6,988 nt of DNA from Terriglobia bacterium (GCA_030040455.1 JASHTR010000212.1:1-6988); one strand, 5' to 3'; shown: positions 1 to 5,662, numbered from the stretch's first letter. Program-made: numbers and translations. The notes: generated by a model not told the origin, from the sequence alone.

Positions 1-726
1 CCCAAGCCGTTTCGCTCATATTTTCAGCCTCATCAGTTTTATCTGGTCGAACATGCGAGCGACCCGGACCTGCTTGCGGCAAGAGACTCACAAGAGCGCC
101 ATCATCATTTTGCGGATATTGAAGCCTTCGATTCATATCCTTTTCCTAAATTCCGCAGGGAGTTCGTCGTGGAAAACCTTCCAGCCAGCCTGGCCCAGGC
201 TCAGGACGGCGACGCGACGTGGCAAATTGAGCACTTCACGCTGCTTCTTTCCGCAGACTTCCGAAATCACCGCTGGACTGCCGCGAATCATGACGCGGTG
301 TTCGCAGCCCACTATGCTGCCGACCTTACCCAACCGTTACACACAACGCTGAACTATGACGGCCAACGCTCCGGGCAAGAGGGGATCCACCAACGGTTCG
401 AGACCGGAGTGGTGAACTTCTTTCAAGACCGTTGGGTCCTCCAGCCGCAGCCAGCCGTCCTCATCGCGCGCCTTCGCCTCCGGATTTTTGAAGAGCTCCT
501 CGCCAGTTACCGGGCGCGCACGGCGATTTTCATTGCGGACCGGAAGGCGCTCTCGCACTTTGGATACCGCGATCCCCGCTTCCTTCCCGCTTTCGCCGAG
601 CTCATTGGACCGCTGGCCAAGAAGCGGATTGAGGATGCGGCCAACTTTGTCGGCTCTCTCTGGTATACTGCATGGGTAAGAGCGGGTAAACCCGATCTGC
701 GGGCCTGGGAGGCGGAAACCCCTTGA
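1..726 (+). CDS. Zinc-dependent phospholipase C / S1-P1 nuclease-like protein, 5' truncated
   Basis: The reading frame is open from the first base, so the true start lies upstream and 241 C-terminal residues are seen. A GTG at 169 could be mistaken for the start, but the conserved residues before it show the gene is longer. Visible metal-ligand-type motifs, numbered from the first codon, are a His cluster HHHFADIE (34-41), an HxxxD followed by QPLH (H104, D108, H114) and HxxxE (H130, E134). This order and spacing is typical of the trinuclear-zinc fold shared by bacterial phospholipase C and S1/P1 nucleases, which cleave phosphodiester bonds outside the cytoplasm. The start, and any signal peptide, falls outside the window. 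The mostly helical C-terminus, with a SLWYTAWVRAGKP segment, fits a family member. Whether the substrate is a phospholipid or nucleic acid cannot be read from the sequence. A 131-bp gap separates it from the next gene. Confidence 0.8.
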   Translation, partial: PKPFRSYFQPHQFYLVEHASDPDLLAARDSQERHHHFADIEAFDSYPFPKFRREFVVENLPASLAQAQDGDATWQIEHFTLLLSADFRNHRWTAANHDAVFAAHYAADLTQPLHTTLNYDGQRSGQEGIHQRFETGVVNFFQDRWVLQPQPAVLIARLRLRIFEELLASYRARTAIFIADRKALSHFGYRDPRFLPAFAELIGPLAKKRIEDAANFVGSLWYTAWVRAGKPDLRAWEAETP

Positions 727-857
727 GAGCTATGTGAAAAAACTTGCCAAACCAAAACCCCACGTGAAGTCGCAAAGGTCGATCGAGCGGGTGTAACCAC
801 GATGAATTTGTCTTTCAAGTCGTAGCAGGTTTTACGTTTTCCGGAGAAAAAACCACG
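727..857. other. Intergenic spacer with a weak possible promoter
   Basis: No gene is seen here. A weak + strand sigma70-like pair, TTGTCT (808-813) and TTTACG (831-836) with 17 bp between, could serve the OB-fold gene downstream. Both boxes are poor matches, so this is only a suggestion. No terminator with a T-tract follows the phospholipase-like gene. Confidence 0.2.
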
Positions 858-1319
858 GTGAGAAAATCGCTCGCCGTGGCTACCGCTGAAATAACCATGG
901 CGGGCAAATACAAAATAGGCCTTGTGGGGGTGGCCATCATCGTCGCTTATGGGATAGGTGTGCGCAGTTATCGCCGGACTCGACCGAGGCAGCCATTCGA
1001 TGCTCCGCCGCAGGCCGCTGGAAGCGGACCGTGCGTTGATTTTCGCCAGGCACCTTCGCACGCGGGCGAGCGAAACTGCGTCTCCGGCTACGTGCTTCGC
1101 GCTTACACTTCCAAAAGCGGCAATACGTTCCTCGATTTCTGCGCAGATTATCGCACCTGCCCGTTTTCCACGGTCATCTTCGCTTCGGACCATCAAAAAT
1201 TCGGCAATCTCGAGACGCTCGCTGGGCGAGGCGTGGAGATTCGAGGCTTCATTACCACGTACCAAGGCCACGCGGAGATGATCGTTCACGATCCGGGACA
1301 GATCCAGGTAAAGCCGTGA
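858..1319 (+). CDS. Membrane-anchored OB-fold protein
   Basis: This 153-residue protein has one N-terminal hydrophobic segment (about residues 20-35) followed by basic residues and a Pro-rich linker. A compact beta-rich domain then runs from about 58 to 151. The domain carries the pattern HAGE..C.SGYV, G.TFLDF, CPFSTVIF and GRGVEIRGFITTYQGHAEMIV. These resemble strands of nucleic-acid-binding-type OB-fold proteins found as small exported proteins in bacteria. Four cysteines (59, 74, 95, 101) lie in the presumed extracytoplasmic domain and could form disulfides. The GTG start at 858 is chosen because GGAG (843-846) stands 11 bp upstream. An ATG at 897 (residue 14) just before the hydrophobic segment is an equally plausible start with a poorer ribosome binding site. 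The stop overlaps the start of the TPR gene (GTGA), implying translational coupling. The ligand and function are unknown. Confidence 0.75.
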   Translation: MRKSLAVATAEITMAGKYKIGLVGVAIIVAYGIGVRSYRRTRPRQPFDAPPQAAGSGPCVDFRQAPSHAGERNCVSGYVLRAYTSKSGNTFLDFCADYRTCPFSTVIFASDHQKFGNLETLAGRGVEIRGFITTYQGHAEMIVHDPGQIQVKP

Positions 1320-2737
1320 GGAAGATATCCCTGCTCAAGTCATTCTTGCTGACGGTCCTGTTTGCAAGCTTGGGGCTTCGAGGGCAGTCATCCGCGTTCG
1401 CGCAGGCAACCCAATCGGCTTCGCCGGTTGAAACCCAAAACCAGGCTCTTGCCGCCGTCCAGCAAGGATACGTCCTGCTTTCACAGAAAAATCTGGCGGG
1501 GGCGGAAGCGTCTTTCCGCAGCGCTGTGGCGCTCGAACCGAAGCATGCAGAAGCCCATCACGGACTCGGCATCGTCCTATGGCGTGAAGGAAGAAAAGAT
1601 GCCGCCCTGCGCGAGTTGACCGAAGCCACAAAGCTCGATCCCGGCAGCGCCTCCCTCCACCTGGACGTCGCCCGGGCCGCCTGGAGCCTCGCGGATGAAT
1701 CCCAGGATGCAGAGGCTTCGCGAAGCCCAGACGCGGAGATTACGGCGGACTCTTACCGAAGTATTGCCATTGCGGAGATGCAAAAGGCTCTTTCGCTTCA
1801 GCCTCGCGACGCCCAAACTCACCTCAGCCTGGCGGAGCTTTTCATCGAAGCCCATCAGCCGAAGAGCGCCATCGACCAGGCGCAGATGGCGGCGCAGTTG
1901 CAGCCCGCAAATGCCGCCGTATTTGTAATTCTTGGCCGCGCTTATCAGGATCAGGGAAATGACGTTGAGGCAACAGCTCAATACGAAAAGGCAATTCAAC
2001 TGAATCCTCACGATGGCGAGAGTTATATGGCCATCGCAGAACTCCGAATCCATCAGGGCAATATTCCCGAAGCGGTGAAGGCGCTCCGCAGCGCTATTGC
2101 GGCCTCACCGAACCTCGCGTCTGCTTACTCCGCATTGGGCCAGATTCTCGAGCAGGCTCACGAGACCGGCGAGGCGCGCAGCGTCTTTGAGCGCGCTGTC
2201 GCGCTTGATCCGAACGATTGGCGGAGCGCCTACGAGCTGGGCAAAATCATGGCCGGGGCCGGAAAGGCTCAGGAGGCGACCGCCTACTTTCAAAAAGCTC
2301 TCCAGATCCGCCCCGACTTTCCGGCCGCAAGAGAGCAGTTGGCGCTGGAGATGGTGAGGCGCGGAGACCTGGCGGGCGCTACAGCGCAGGCGCAGATGAT
2401 TTCAGCGCGGTCCCCGCAGGCCCCCGAAGGGCACCGCGTCATGGCCCTTGTCCTCTGGAAACAGCGAAACTATAGCACCTCGCTCGCTGAGTGCGCGATG
2501 GCGCTTCAGGGTGACTCAACTTCGCTCGAGATGCTGGCCGTCCAGGCACTCGATTTATGGCAGGAAGGAGAGCGCCGCGCCGCTCGCCAGGCGCTGGCGA
2601 GCGCTGGAAAACAGCAACCCAACATTGTTTCAGCGCAGGTCTTCTGCGGCCTTGTGCTCTGCGACGCGCGGGATATCGCGATCGTCAGCGATTTCCTCCG
2701 CCGTAACCGCTGGGTGGTCTCCCCTCCTCCTGAGTAA
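1316..2737 (+). CDS. Secreted or periplasmic TPR-repeat protein
   Basis: This 473-residue protein begins with a signal peptide: MRK basic region, a hydrophobic core to about residue 21, and a likely signal peptidase I site after AFA (27-29). There is no lipobox cysteine. From about residue 43 to beyond 400 it is a run of roughly ten 34-residue tetratricopeptide repeats. Typical signatures are AEAHHGLGIVLWREGRKDAALRE-like helix pairs and recurring A.....P.....A.Y..LG spacing. A less regular stretch around 120-150 contains an acidic insertion. TPR arrays form a superhelix that binds partner proteins or peptides, so a scaffold role in the cell envelope is the natural inference. There is no enzymatic domain. 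The GTG start overlaps the stop of the OB-fold gene by 4 bases, with AGGT (1306-1309) at good distance. The start of the glycosidase-like gene follows 17 bp after the stop. Confidence 0.9.
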   Translation: MRKISLLKSFLLTVLFASLGLRGQSSAFAQATQSASPVETQNQALAAVQQGYVLLSQKNLAGAEASFRSAVALEPKHAEAHHGLGIVLWREGRKDAALRELTEATKLDPGSASLHLDVARAAWSLADESQDAEASRSPDAEITADSYRSIAIAEMQKALSLQPRDAQTHLSLAELFIEAHQPKSAIDQAQMAAQLQPANAAVFVILGRAYQDQGNDVEATAQYEKAIQLNPHDGESYMAIAELRIHQGNIPEAVKALRSAIAASPNLASAYSALGQILEQAHETGEARSVFERAVALDPNDWRSAYELGKIMAGAGKAQEATAYFQKALQIRPDFPAAREQLALEMVRRGDLAGATAQAQMISARSPQAPEGHRVMALVLWKQRNYSTSLAECAMALQGDSTSLEMLAVQALDLWQEGERRAARQALASAGKQQPNIVSAQVFCGLVLCDARDIAIVSDFLRRNRWVVSPPPE

Positions 2738-2754
2738 AAACCCACGCTCGGAAA

Positions 2755-4065
2755 ATGCTGACCGTGGTTTCTCTCTTGAAATATATGATGACATCCCTGC
2801 GCGCGGCCCCCGGACTTTTTCTGATGCTGTTTTGCCTGGCTTCGGCGGCGCCAGCCCAGACCATCTTTCAGCCGGCCGTCGTTTCGCCGCAGGAATTTGC
2901 TGTCATGGCCTGGGGGAAATCCCCGTCTGATCCTCAGCAGCTTCGCTGGATGCGCGCAGCGGGACTCAATATCTCCGGCTTCTGTCGCCTGGCGGACCTG
3001 GACCGAGTGACGGCGGCCGGCCTCGCTTGCTTTGTCGACGATCCACGCGTCAAGGGCTACCCGTGGGAGAGTCTACCGCCGGAGAGCGAGCTGCGAAAGC
3101 GCGTGATGCCGGTGGTCAATGCCGCTCGGGGGCGCGCCGCGGCGCTTGGATTTTTCCTGCAAGATGAACCCGGAGTGCTGATGATGGCCGGCCTCGGTGA
3201 AATGGCGGGATTATTGAGGAACGTTTTTCCCGGCAAATGGTCCTACGTGAATCTCTTCCCCACCTATGCCAGCTCCAGCCAACTGGGGACGACGAGTTAT
3301 GAGGATTACGTGCGGGAGTTCCTTCGCGTCGTCCATCCGCCGTTCCTGAGTTATGACAACTACTCGCTGCTCAACGGCCGCATGGACGATCGCTTTTACA
3401 CCAACCTCGAGATCATCCGCCGCTTATCTCTTCTAGCGGGCATCCCCTTCTGGAACGTCATCCTGGCCAACACGCTCTTCAACGAGATGGACCCTTCGGA
3501 CGCAACCCTCGATTTGCAGGTCTACAGCACCCTGGCTTATGGCGGCCGCGGCGTCGAGTATTTCACCTACTTCACGCCGGACGTGGGGAATTTTCGGATG
3601 GCGGCCATCGATCCTTTCGGTCACCGCACGGCCACATGGTACATGCTGCGACGAGTCAACAACGAGATCCGGACGCTCGCGCCCTGGCTGGCGGGGCTGC
3701 GCTCTACCGGCGTTTACCATTCCCCTCCCCTGCCACCGCAGTCACAGCCCCTTTCCGGGAGCCGGTGGGTTAAAAGCGTGCAAACGGACGACGCCTCGTC
3801 GCCGGGTCTGCCTGCTCGCTTCCTCGTGGGCGAATTCGCGGACAAGAACGGCAAGCCCTTTCTGATGCTGGTTAACGAGGACTTGAGCCGCTCCATGCAT
3901 TTCACAATCCTGCTGCGAAAGGCCGGAGGGAAACTCTGGCGCATCTCATCTCACACGGGCAAGCTTGAGCCGCTCGGCGGAGAAATGGATTGGCTGGGGC
4001 CGGGCGCGGGCGTGTTGCTGCGAATTCAGCGATCGCGTGGAGAGGCGCTCGGCAGCGCCCCATGA
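2755..4065 (+). CDS. Secreted TIM-barrel glycoside-hydrolase-like protein
   Basis: This 436-residue protein has a signal peptide (hydrophobic core about 17-31, AAPA-Q cleavage near residue 34). It continues with a barrel-like region: FAVMAWGKSPSD at the first strand, AGLN near 70, LGFFLQDEPG (131-140), a LSYDNYSLL strand (199-206), PFWNVILA (231-238) and LAYGGRGVEYFTYFTPD (260-276). The last segment and the DEP motif resemble GH42/GH5-type (clan A) barrels. E138 after strand 4 is then the likely acid/base, with the nucleophile uncertain. A beta-rich C-terminal domain (about 350-425, FLVGEFADKNGKPFLMLVNED) follows, as in many such enzymes. The family cannot be named with certainty and the substrate is unknown. 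The start at 2755 has only a weak GGAAA close by. ATG codons at 2785 and 2788 would give a more typical signal peptide and may be the real start. Confidence 0.75.
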   Translation: MLTVVSLLKYMMTSLRAAPGLFLMLFCLASAAPAQTIFQPAVVSPQEFAVMAWGKSPSDPQQLRWMRAAGLNISGFCRLADLDRVTAAGLACFVDDPRVKGYPWESLPPESELRKRVMPVVNAARGRAAALGFFLQDEPGVLMMAGLGEMAGLLRNVFPGKWSYVNLFPTYASSSQLGTTSYEDYVREFLRVVHPPFLSYDNYSLLNGRMDDRFYTNLEIIRRLSLLAGIPFWNVILANTLFNEMDPSDATLDLQVYSTLAYGGRGVEYFTYFTPDVGNFRMAAIDPFGHRTATWYMLRRVNNEIRTLAPWLAGLRSTGVYHSPPLPPQSQPLSGSRWVKSVQTDDASSPGLPARFLVGEFADKNGKPFLMLVNEDLSRSMHFTILLRKAGGKLWRISSHTGKLEPLGGEMDWLGPGAGVLLRIQRSRGEALGSAP

Positions 4066-4271
4066 AAGTTATTGCGAGTAGTGAAGCGGTCCCGAGCGCA
4101 ACGGGGGAGGAATCTCGAAACTAGCCATTAGCTCTCAGCGTTCAGCACTCAGCAAACGGCCTTCACCCGGGAATTCCCTTGCTGACCTCTGAGGGCTAAT
4201 GGCTAAAGCAAGAGCGAAGGGCTCGGAATGAGACGCTCCACTATCTCTTTGGGGGGAAACGGTATCCGATT
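4066..4271. other. Intergenic region between glycosidase-like gene and lemA
   Basis: This 206-bp spacer is dominated by the palindromic repeat at 4122-4205. No convincing gene is present. No T-tailed terminator follows the glycosidase-like gene, unless the palindrome itself serves as one. A G-rich patch (4251-4256) lies 15 bp ahead of the lemA start. Confidence 0.6.
4122..4205. repeat. Intergenic imperfect palindrome with 25-bp arms
   Basis: The left arm (4122-4146, beginning tagccattagctctcag) and right arm (4181-4205, ending ctgagggctaatggcta) are reverse complements at 22 of 25 positions. The outer 17 bp differ at one base only, and that pair can form G-U in RNA. The 34-bp loop continues the TCAGC theme (cagcgttcagcactcagc spans the left arm and loop). 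Such TCAGC/GGCTAATGGCTA palindromes are familiar as dispersed intergenic elements in acidobacterial-type genomes, though copy number cannot be judged here. It could act as a REP-like or MITE-like element, or as an mRNA 3'-end hairpin for the glycosidase-like gene. No target-site duplication was seen. Confidence 0.75.
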
Positions 4272-4805
4272 ATGGAAATCACAGTCGTCATCATCATCGT
4301 CGTCCTGGTGGCTCTGGTGTCGATGGTCGCCGGTCTGTCTCATGTGGCCGGGAATCTCAAACGGCTTCAGAACCGTCTGGAGAAGGACTGGACGGAGATC
4401 GAAAAGCTGCAAAAACAGCGGTCGAACCAGCTCCCTCGCGTCATTCAGACCTGCCGCAGTTTTCTTCCGGGTGAGCCGGAAGCGGTGAAAGCCATCTCAG
4501 AAGCCCGCGCGCGCTATCTGAAGGCAACCACCTTTCAGGATAAGGTTCGGGCCGATACTGCCATCACTCAAGCTCTCCATGAGTTGTTTGCGGAGGCGAA
4601 GAATTTTCCCCAGCTCGAAAACAATAATACGTTCATCCAGCTTCAAACCGATCTCATGGAGATCGAGGAAACCATCGCCGAGCGTCGCGACCTCTTCAAT
4701 GAAGACGCGCTGAGGTTTAACGCCCGCCTCAAACGCATCCCCGGAAAATGGGTGCGCGACAGGGCGCGCGCCCGGCCGCGGCCGCTTTTCGAGGTGGAGA
4801 AATAA
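4272..4805 (+). CDS. lemA: LemA family membrane protein
   Basis: This 177-residue protein has one N-terminal transmembrane helix (about residues 4-22) and then a long helical, coiled-coil-like cytoplasmic or periplasmic domain. Family features are the N..R....W.EIEKL helix, A..EARARY, the FPQLENNNTFIQLQTDLMEIEETIAERRDLFNED segment (about 115-147) that matches the LemA core, and the late NARLKRIPGKWV stretch near residue 150. The family role is poorly defined. LemA proteins are membrane-linked and often sit beside TPM-domain or HtpX genes, but none is seen here. The usual RR.DLIPNLV motif after the first helix is degenerate (KQRSNQLPRVIQTC), so this is a divergent member. The start is the only ATG before the membrane helix; its ribosome binding site is weak or far away (ggggggaaa, 4251-4259). 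The TAA stop lies inside the U-tract of a minus-strand terminator. Confidence 0.85.
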   Translation: MEITVVIIIVVLVALVSMVAGLSHVAGNLKRLQNRLEKDWTEIEKLQKQRSNQLPRVIQTCRSFLPGEPEAVKAISEARARYLKATTFQDKVRADTAITQALHELFAEAKNFPQLENNNTFIQLQTDLMEIEETIAERRDLFNEDALRFNARLKRIPGKWVRDRARARPRPLFEVEK

Positions 4806-4833
4806 AAAAGGCCCGCTTTCGGAAAGCGGGCCT
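4804..4833 (-). terminator. Rho-independent terminator of the minus-strand small gene
   Basis: An 11-bp perfect stem (4809-4819 with 4823-4833; GGCCCGCTTT core) closes a 3-nt loop. Read on the minus strand it is followed by six U residues (4809-4804), then A and more U, the classical intrinsic-terminator layout. On the + strand the hairpin is preceded by A residues and followed by GGGAAAGG, so it lacks a U-tail for lemA transcripts, although it may still protect their 3' ends. It marks the end of a transcript coming from the rpsO side. Confidence 0.8.
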
Positions 4834-4862
4834 GGGAAAGGAGAAATTCGAAAAGGCAGGTC

Positions 4863-4898
4863 TTATCTCTTCTTCTTAGCTTTTTTCTTTGCAGGCAT
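4863..4898 (-). CDS. Lysine-rich micro-ORF (11 codons)
   Basis: The minus strand reads ATG at 4898 to TAA at 4863, giving MPAKKKAKKKR, an extremely basic peptide. A full GGAGGT (4914-4909) lies 10 nt upstream, the best Shine-Dalgarno sequence in the window. A promoter-like pair is found about 80 bp upstream and a terminator about 30 bp downstream, so the ORF sits inside what looks like a complete transcription unit. The frame is open further upstream to a TAG at 4979. A GTG at 4949 would give 28 residues that read like real protein before the Lys tail, but has no visible ribosome binding site. A function such as nucleic-acid or ribosome binding by the Lys tail is inference only. It may instead be a non-coding RNA, a leader peptide or a decayed gene end. 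No family is recognised. Confidence 0.4.
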   Translation of the reverse strand: MPAKKKAKKKR

Positions 4899-4979
4899 CC
4901 GCGAAGTTACCTCCTCTCCGATGGTTCTGAGACTCAGGCGGTGCGCCACTTCTTGGGGTGAAGCGCAACGCTGCCCCTA

Positions 4980-5008
4980 TATGTAGTATGCCCTTTGAAA
5001 CTTGTCAA
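4980..5008 (-). promoter_or_regulatory. Predicted sigma70-type promoter for the minus-strand small gene
   Basis: The minus strand carries a perfect TTGACA (5008-5003), a 17-bp spacer and TACATA (4985-4980, 3 of 6 matches to TATAAT). Transcription would start near 4973 and run about 170 nt to the terminator at 4804-4833. The -35 box lies in a short dyad (AAACTTG-T-CAAGCTT) and is repeated 24 bp upstream (5032-5027). Confidence 0.5.
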
Positions 5009-5094
5009 GCTTTTTCTGATGGCTTTTGTCAATTGGATTTTGCCAAAAGGTCTCCTCGCATGTTAAGCTACCGAATGGTGTAAGGAGAATACGC

Positions 5095-5127
5095 GTGGAA
5101 ATGAGGAAAATGAGCGGATGCCGCTGA
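5095..5127 (+). CDS. Possible leader ORF overlapping the rpsO start
   Basis: A TAAGGAG Shine-Dalgarno (5081-5087), the best one ahead of rpsO, is placed 7 nt before a GTG that opens a 10-codon ORF (MEMRKMSGCR). Its TGA (5125-5127) lies 10 nt inside rpsO in another frame. Ribosomes ending here could re-initiate at the rpsO ATG, giving translational coupling or control. Alternatively TAAGGAG is a ribosome standby site and the ORF is chance. No peptide family is recognised. Confidence 0.3.
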   Translation: MEMRKMSGCR

Positions 5128-5387
5128 CGGCAGAGAAGAAGTCTGCGCTGATTCATGGTTTCAGGGTTCATTCGAAGGATACCGGCTCACCTGAAGTGCA
5201 GGTCGCGCTTCTGACCGAACGCATTTCCTACCTGAATGAGCATTTTCGCACCCACAACAAAGATCATGCGTCGAGGCGTGGGCTAATGGTCATGGTGGGG
5301 AAGCGCAAGCGTCTTCTGGATTATCTCAAGGCCCACAACCCGGAGAGCTACAAACAAACCATTGACCGGCTGGGCATTCGCAAGTAG
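5118..5387 (+). CDS. rpsO: 30S ribosomal protein S15 (uS15)
   Basis: This 89-residue protein is the full length typical of bacterial S15, which binds the central domain of 16S rRNA (helices 20-22) and helps assemble the 30S platform. The diagnostic motifs are present: HSKDTGSPEVQ (18-28) and HFRTHNKDHASRRGL (42-56), containing the rRNA-contact residues T22, G23, Q28, H42, D49 and S52. A conserved basic GKRKRLLDYLK segment and the terminal Y.Q.IDRLGIRK follow. The chosen ATG gives the standard MPLTAEKK-type N-terminus. The nearest Shine-Dalgarno is a modest GAGG (5103-5106) 11 nt away, with a stronger TAAGGAG further upstream serving a possible leader ORF. S15 is autoregulated by binding its own mRNA leader in several bacteria, and the 5' region here could do likewise. 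pnp follows without an intervening terminator. Confidence 0.97.
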   Translation: MPLTAEKKSALIHGFRVHSKDTGSPEVQVALLTERISYLNEHFRTHNKDHASRRGLMVMVGKRKRLLDYLKAHNPESYKQTIDRLGIRK

Positions 5388-5662
5388 CCGGACCCGGCGT
5401 GGGACTTTTCGGGTTTCAGGCTGCCTCCGGCTCGCGAAGGCTTTCCAGGGGGTCGGTATGAGCCAGGCTTTCTGTCCCGCCTCGAGAGAGCTCTTTCCAT
5501 TAATACATGCCCTCCACAATTGAGAGCTCGCCTTTTTCGTCATGATGGACAGCACGGATTCATGGGACCGGCGATTGAAAGAGCACCAAATCCAAAGAGG
5601 TAAAGTGCCCGCCGGACGCCCGCGCGTGTGTTTCGCCGCGCGGAGCATCGAGGAGAATTGAA
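5388..5662 (+). other. rpsO-pnp intergenic leader region
   Basis: These 275 bp hold no recognised gene or T-tailed terminator. Contents seen are a 4-bp GC hairpin immediately after the rpsO stop, two copies of gagagctc (5486-5493 and 5522-5529), a 39-codon open frame (5542-5661) that ends one base before the pnp ATG, and a 7-bp GC hairpin (5620-5643) just upstream of the pnp Shine-Dalgarno. It is probably transcribed as the pnp 5' leader within an rpsO-pnp transcript. Confidence 0.6.
5620..5643 (+). promoter_or_regulatory. GC hairpin upstream of the pnp ribosome binding site
   Basis: A perfect 7-bp G/C-only stem, ccgcgcg (5620-5626) with cgcgcgg (5637-5643), encloses a 10-nt loop. It ends 7 nt before AGGAG (5651-5655). 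In E. coli the pnp leader forms a stem-loop that is cut by RNase III and then targeted by PNPase itself for autocontrol. This hairpin is in the right place for similar control, but it is much shorter, so that role is inference. Confidence 0.4.

Noticed and set aside
507..1289. 260-codon minus-strand open frame
   Set aside because: It runs antisense through the 3' end of the phospholipase-like gene, the spacer and most of the OB-fold gene, both of which have recognisable motifs. Its own translation shows no domain and low-complexity Ser/Arg-rich composition typical of a shadow frame.
2448..2930. 160-codon + strand open frame spanning the end of the TPR gene and the start of the glycosidase-like gene
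   Set aside because: It is out of frame with both well-supported genes, Arg/Ser-rich, and has no motif.
4062..4124. 20-codon ORF starting with ATGA overlap at the end of the glycosidase-like gene
   Set aside because: The ATGA junction is attractive, but there is no Shine-Dalgarno, the peptide shows no feature, and the ORF ends at the first bases of the palindrome. It is most likely chance.
4804..4833. The same hairpin as terminator for lemA on the + strand
   Set aside because: On the + strand it is followed by GGGAAAGG with no U-tail; the U-tract exists only on the minus strand. A 3'-end protective role for lemA mRNA remains possible.
5387..5398. GC hairpin directly after the rpsO stop as a terminator
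   Set aside because: The stem is only four base pairs and no U-tract follows, so it does not meet intrinsic-terminator criteria.
5458..5523. 21-residue + strand ORF after rpsO preceded by a G-rich patch
   Set aside because: Its short, featureless peptide and G-run ribosome site are expected by chance; nothing around it supports a gene.
5283..5648. 121-codon minus-strand open frame across the rpsO-pnp spacer
   Set aside because: It overlaps the 3' third of rpsO in antisense, has no ribosome binding site or recognisable motif, and the spacer fits a pnp leader better.
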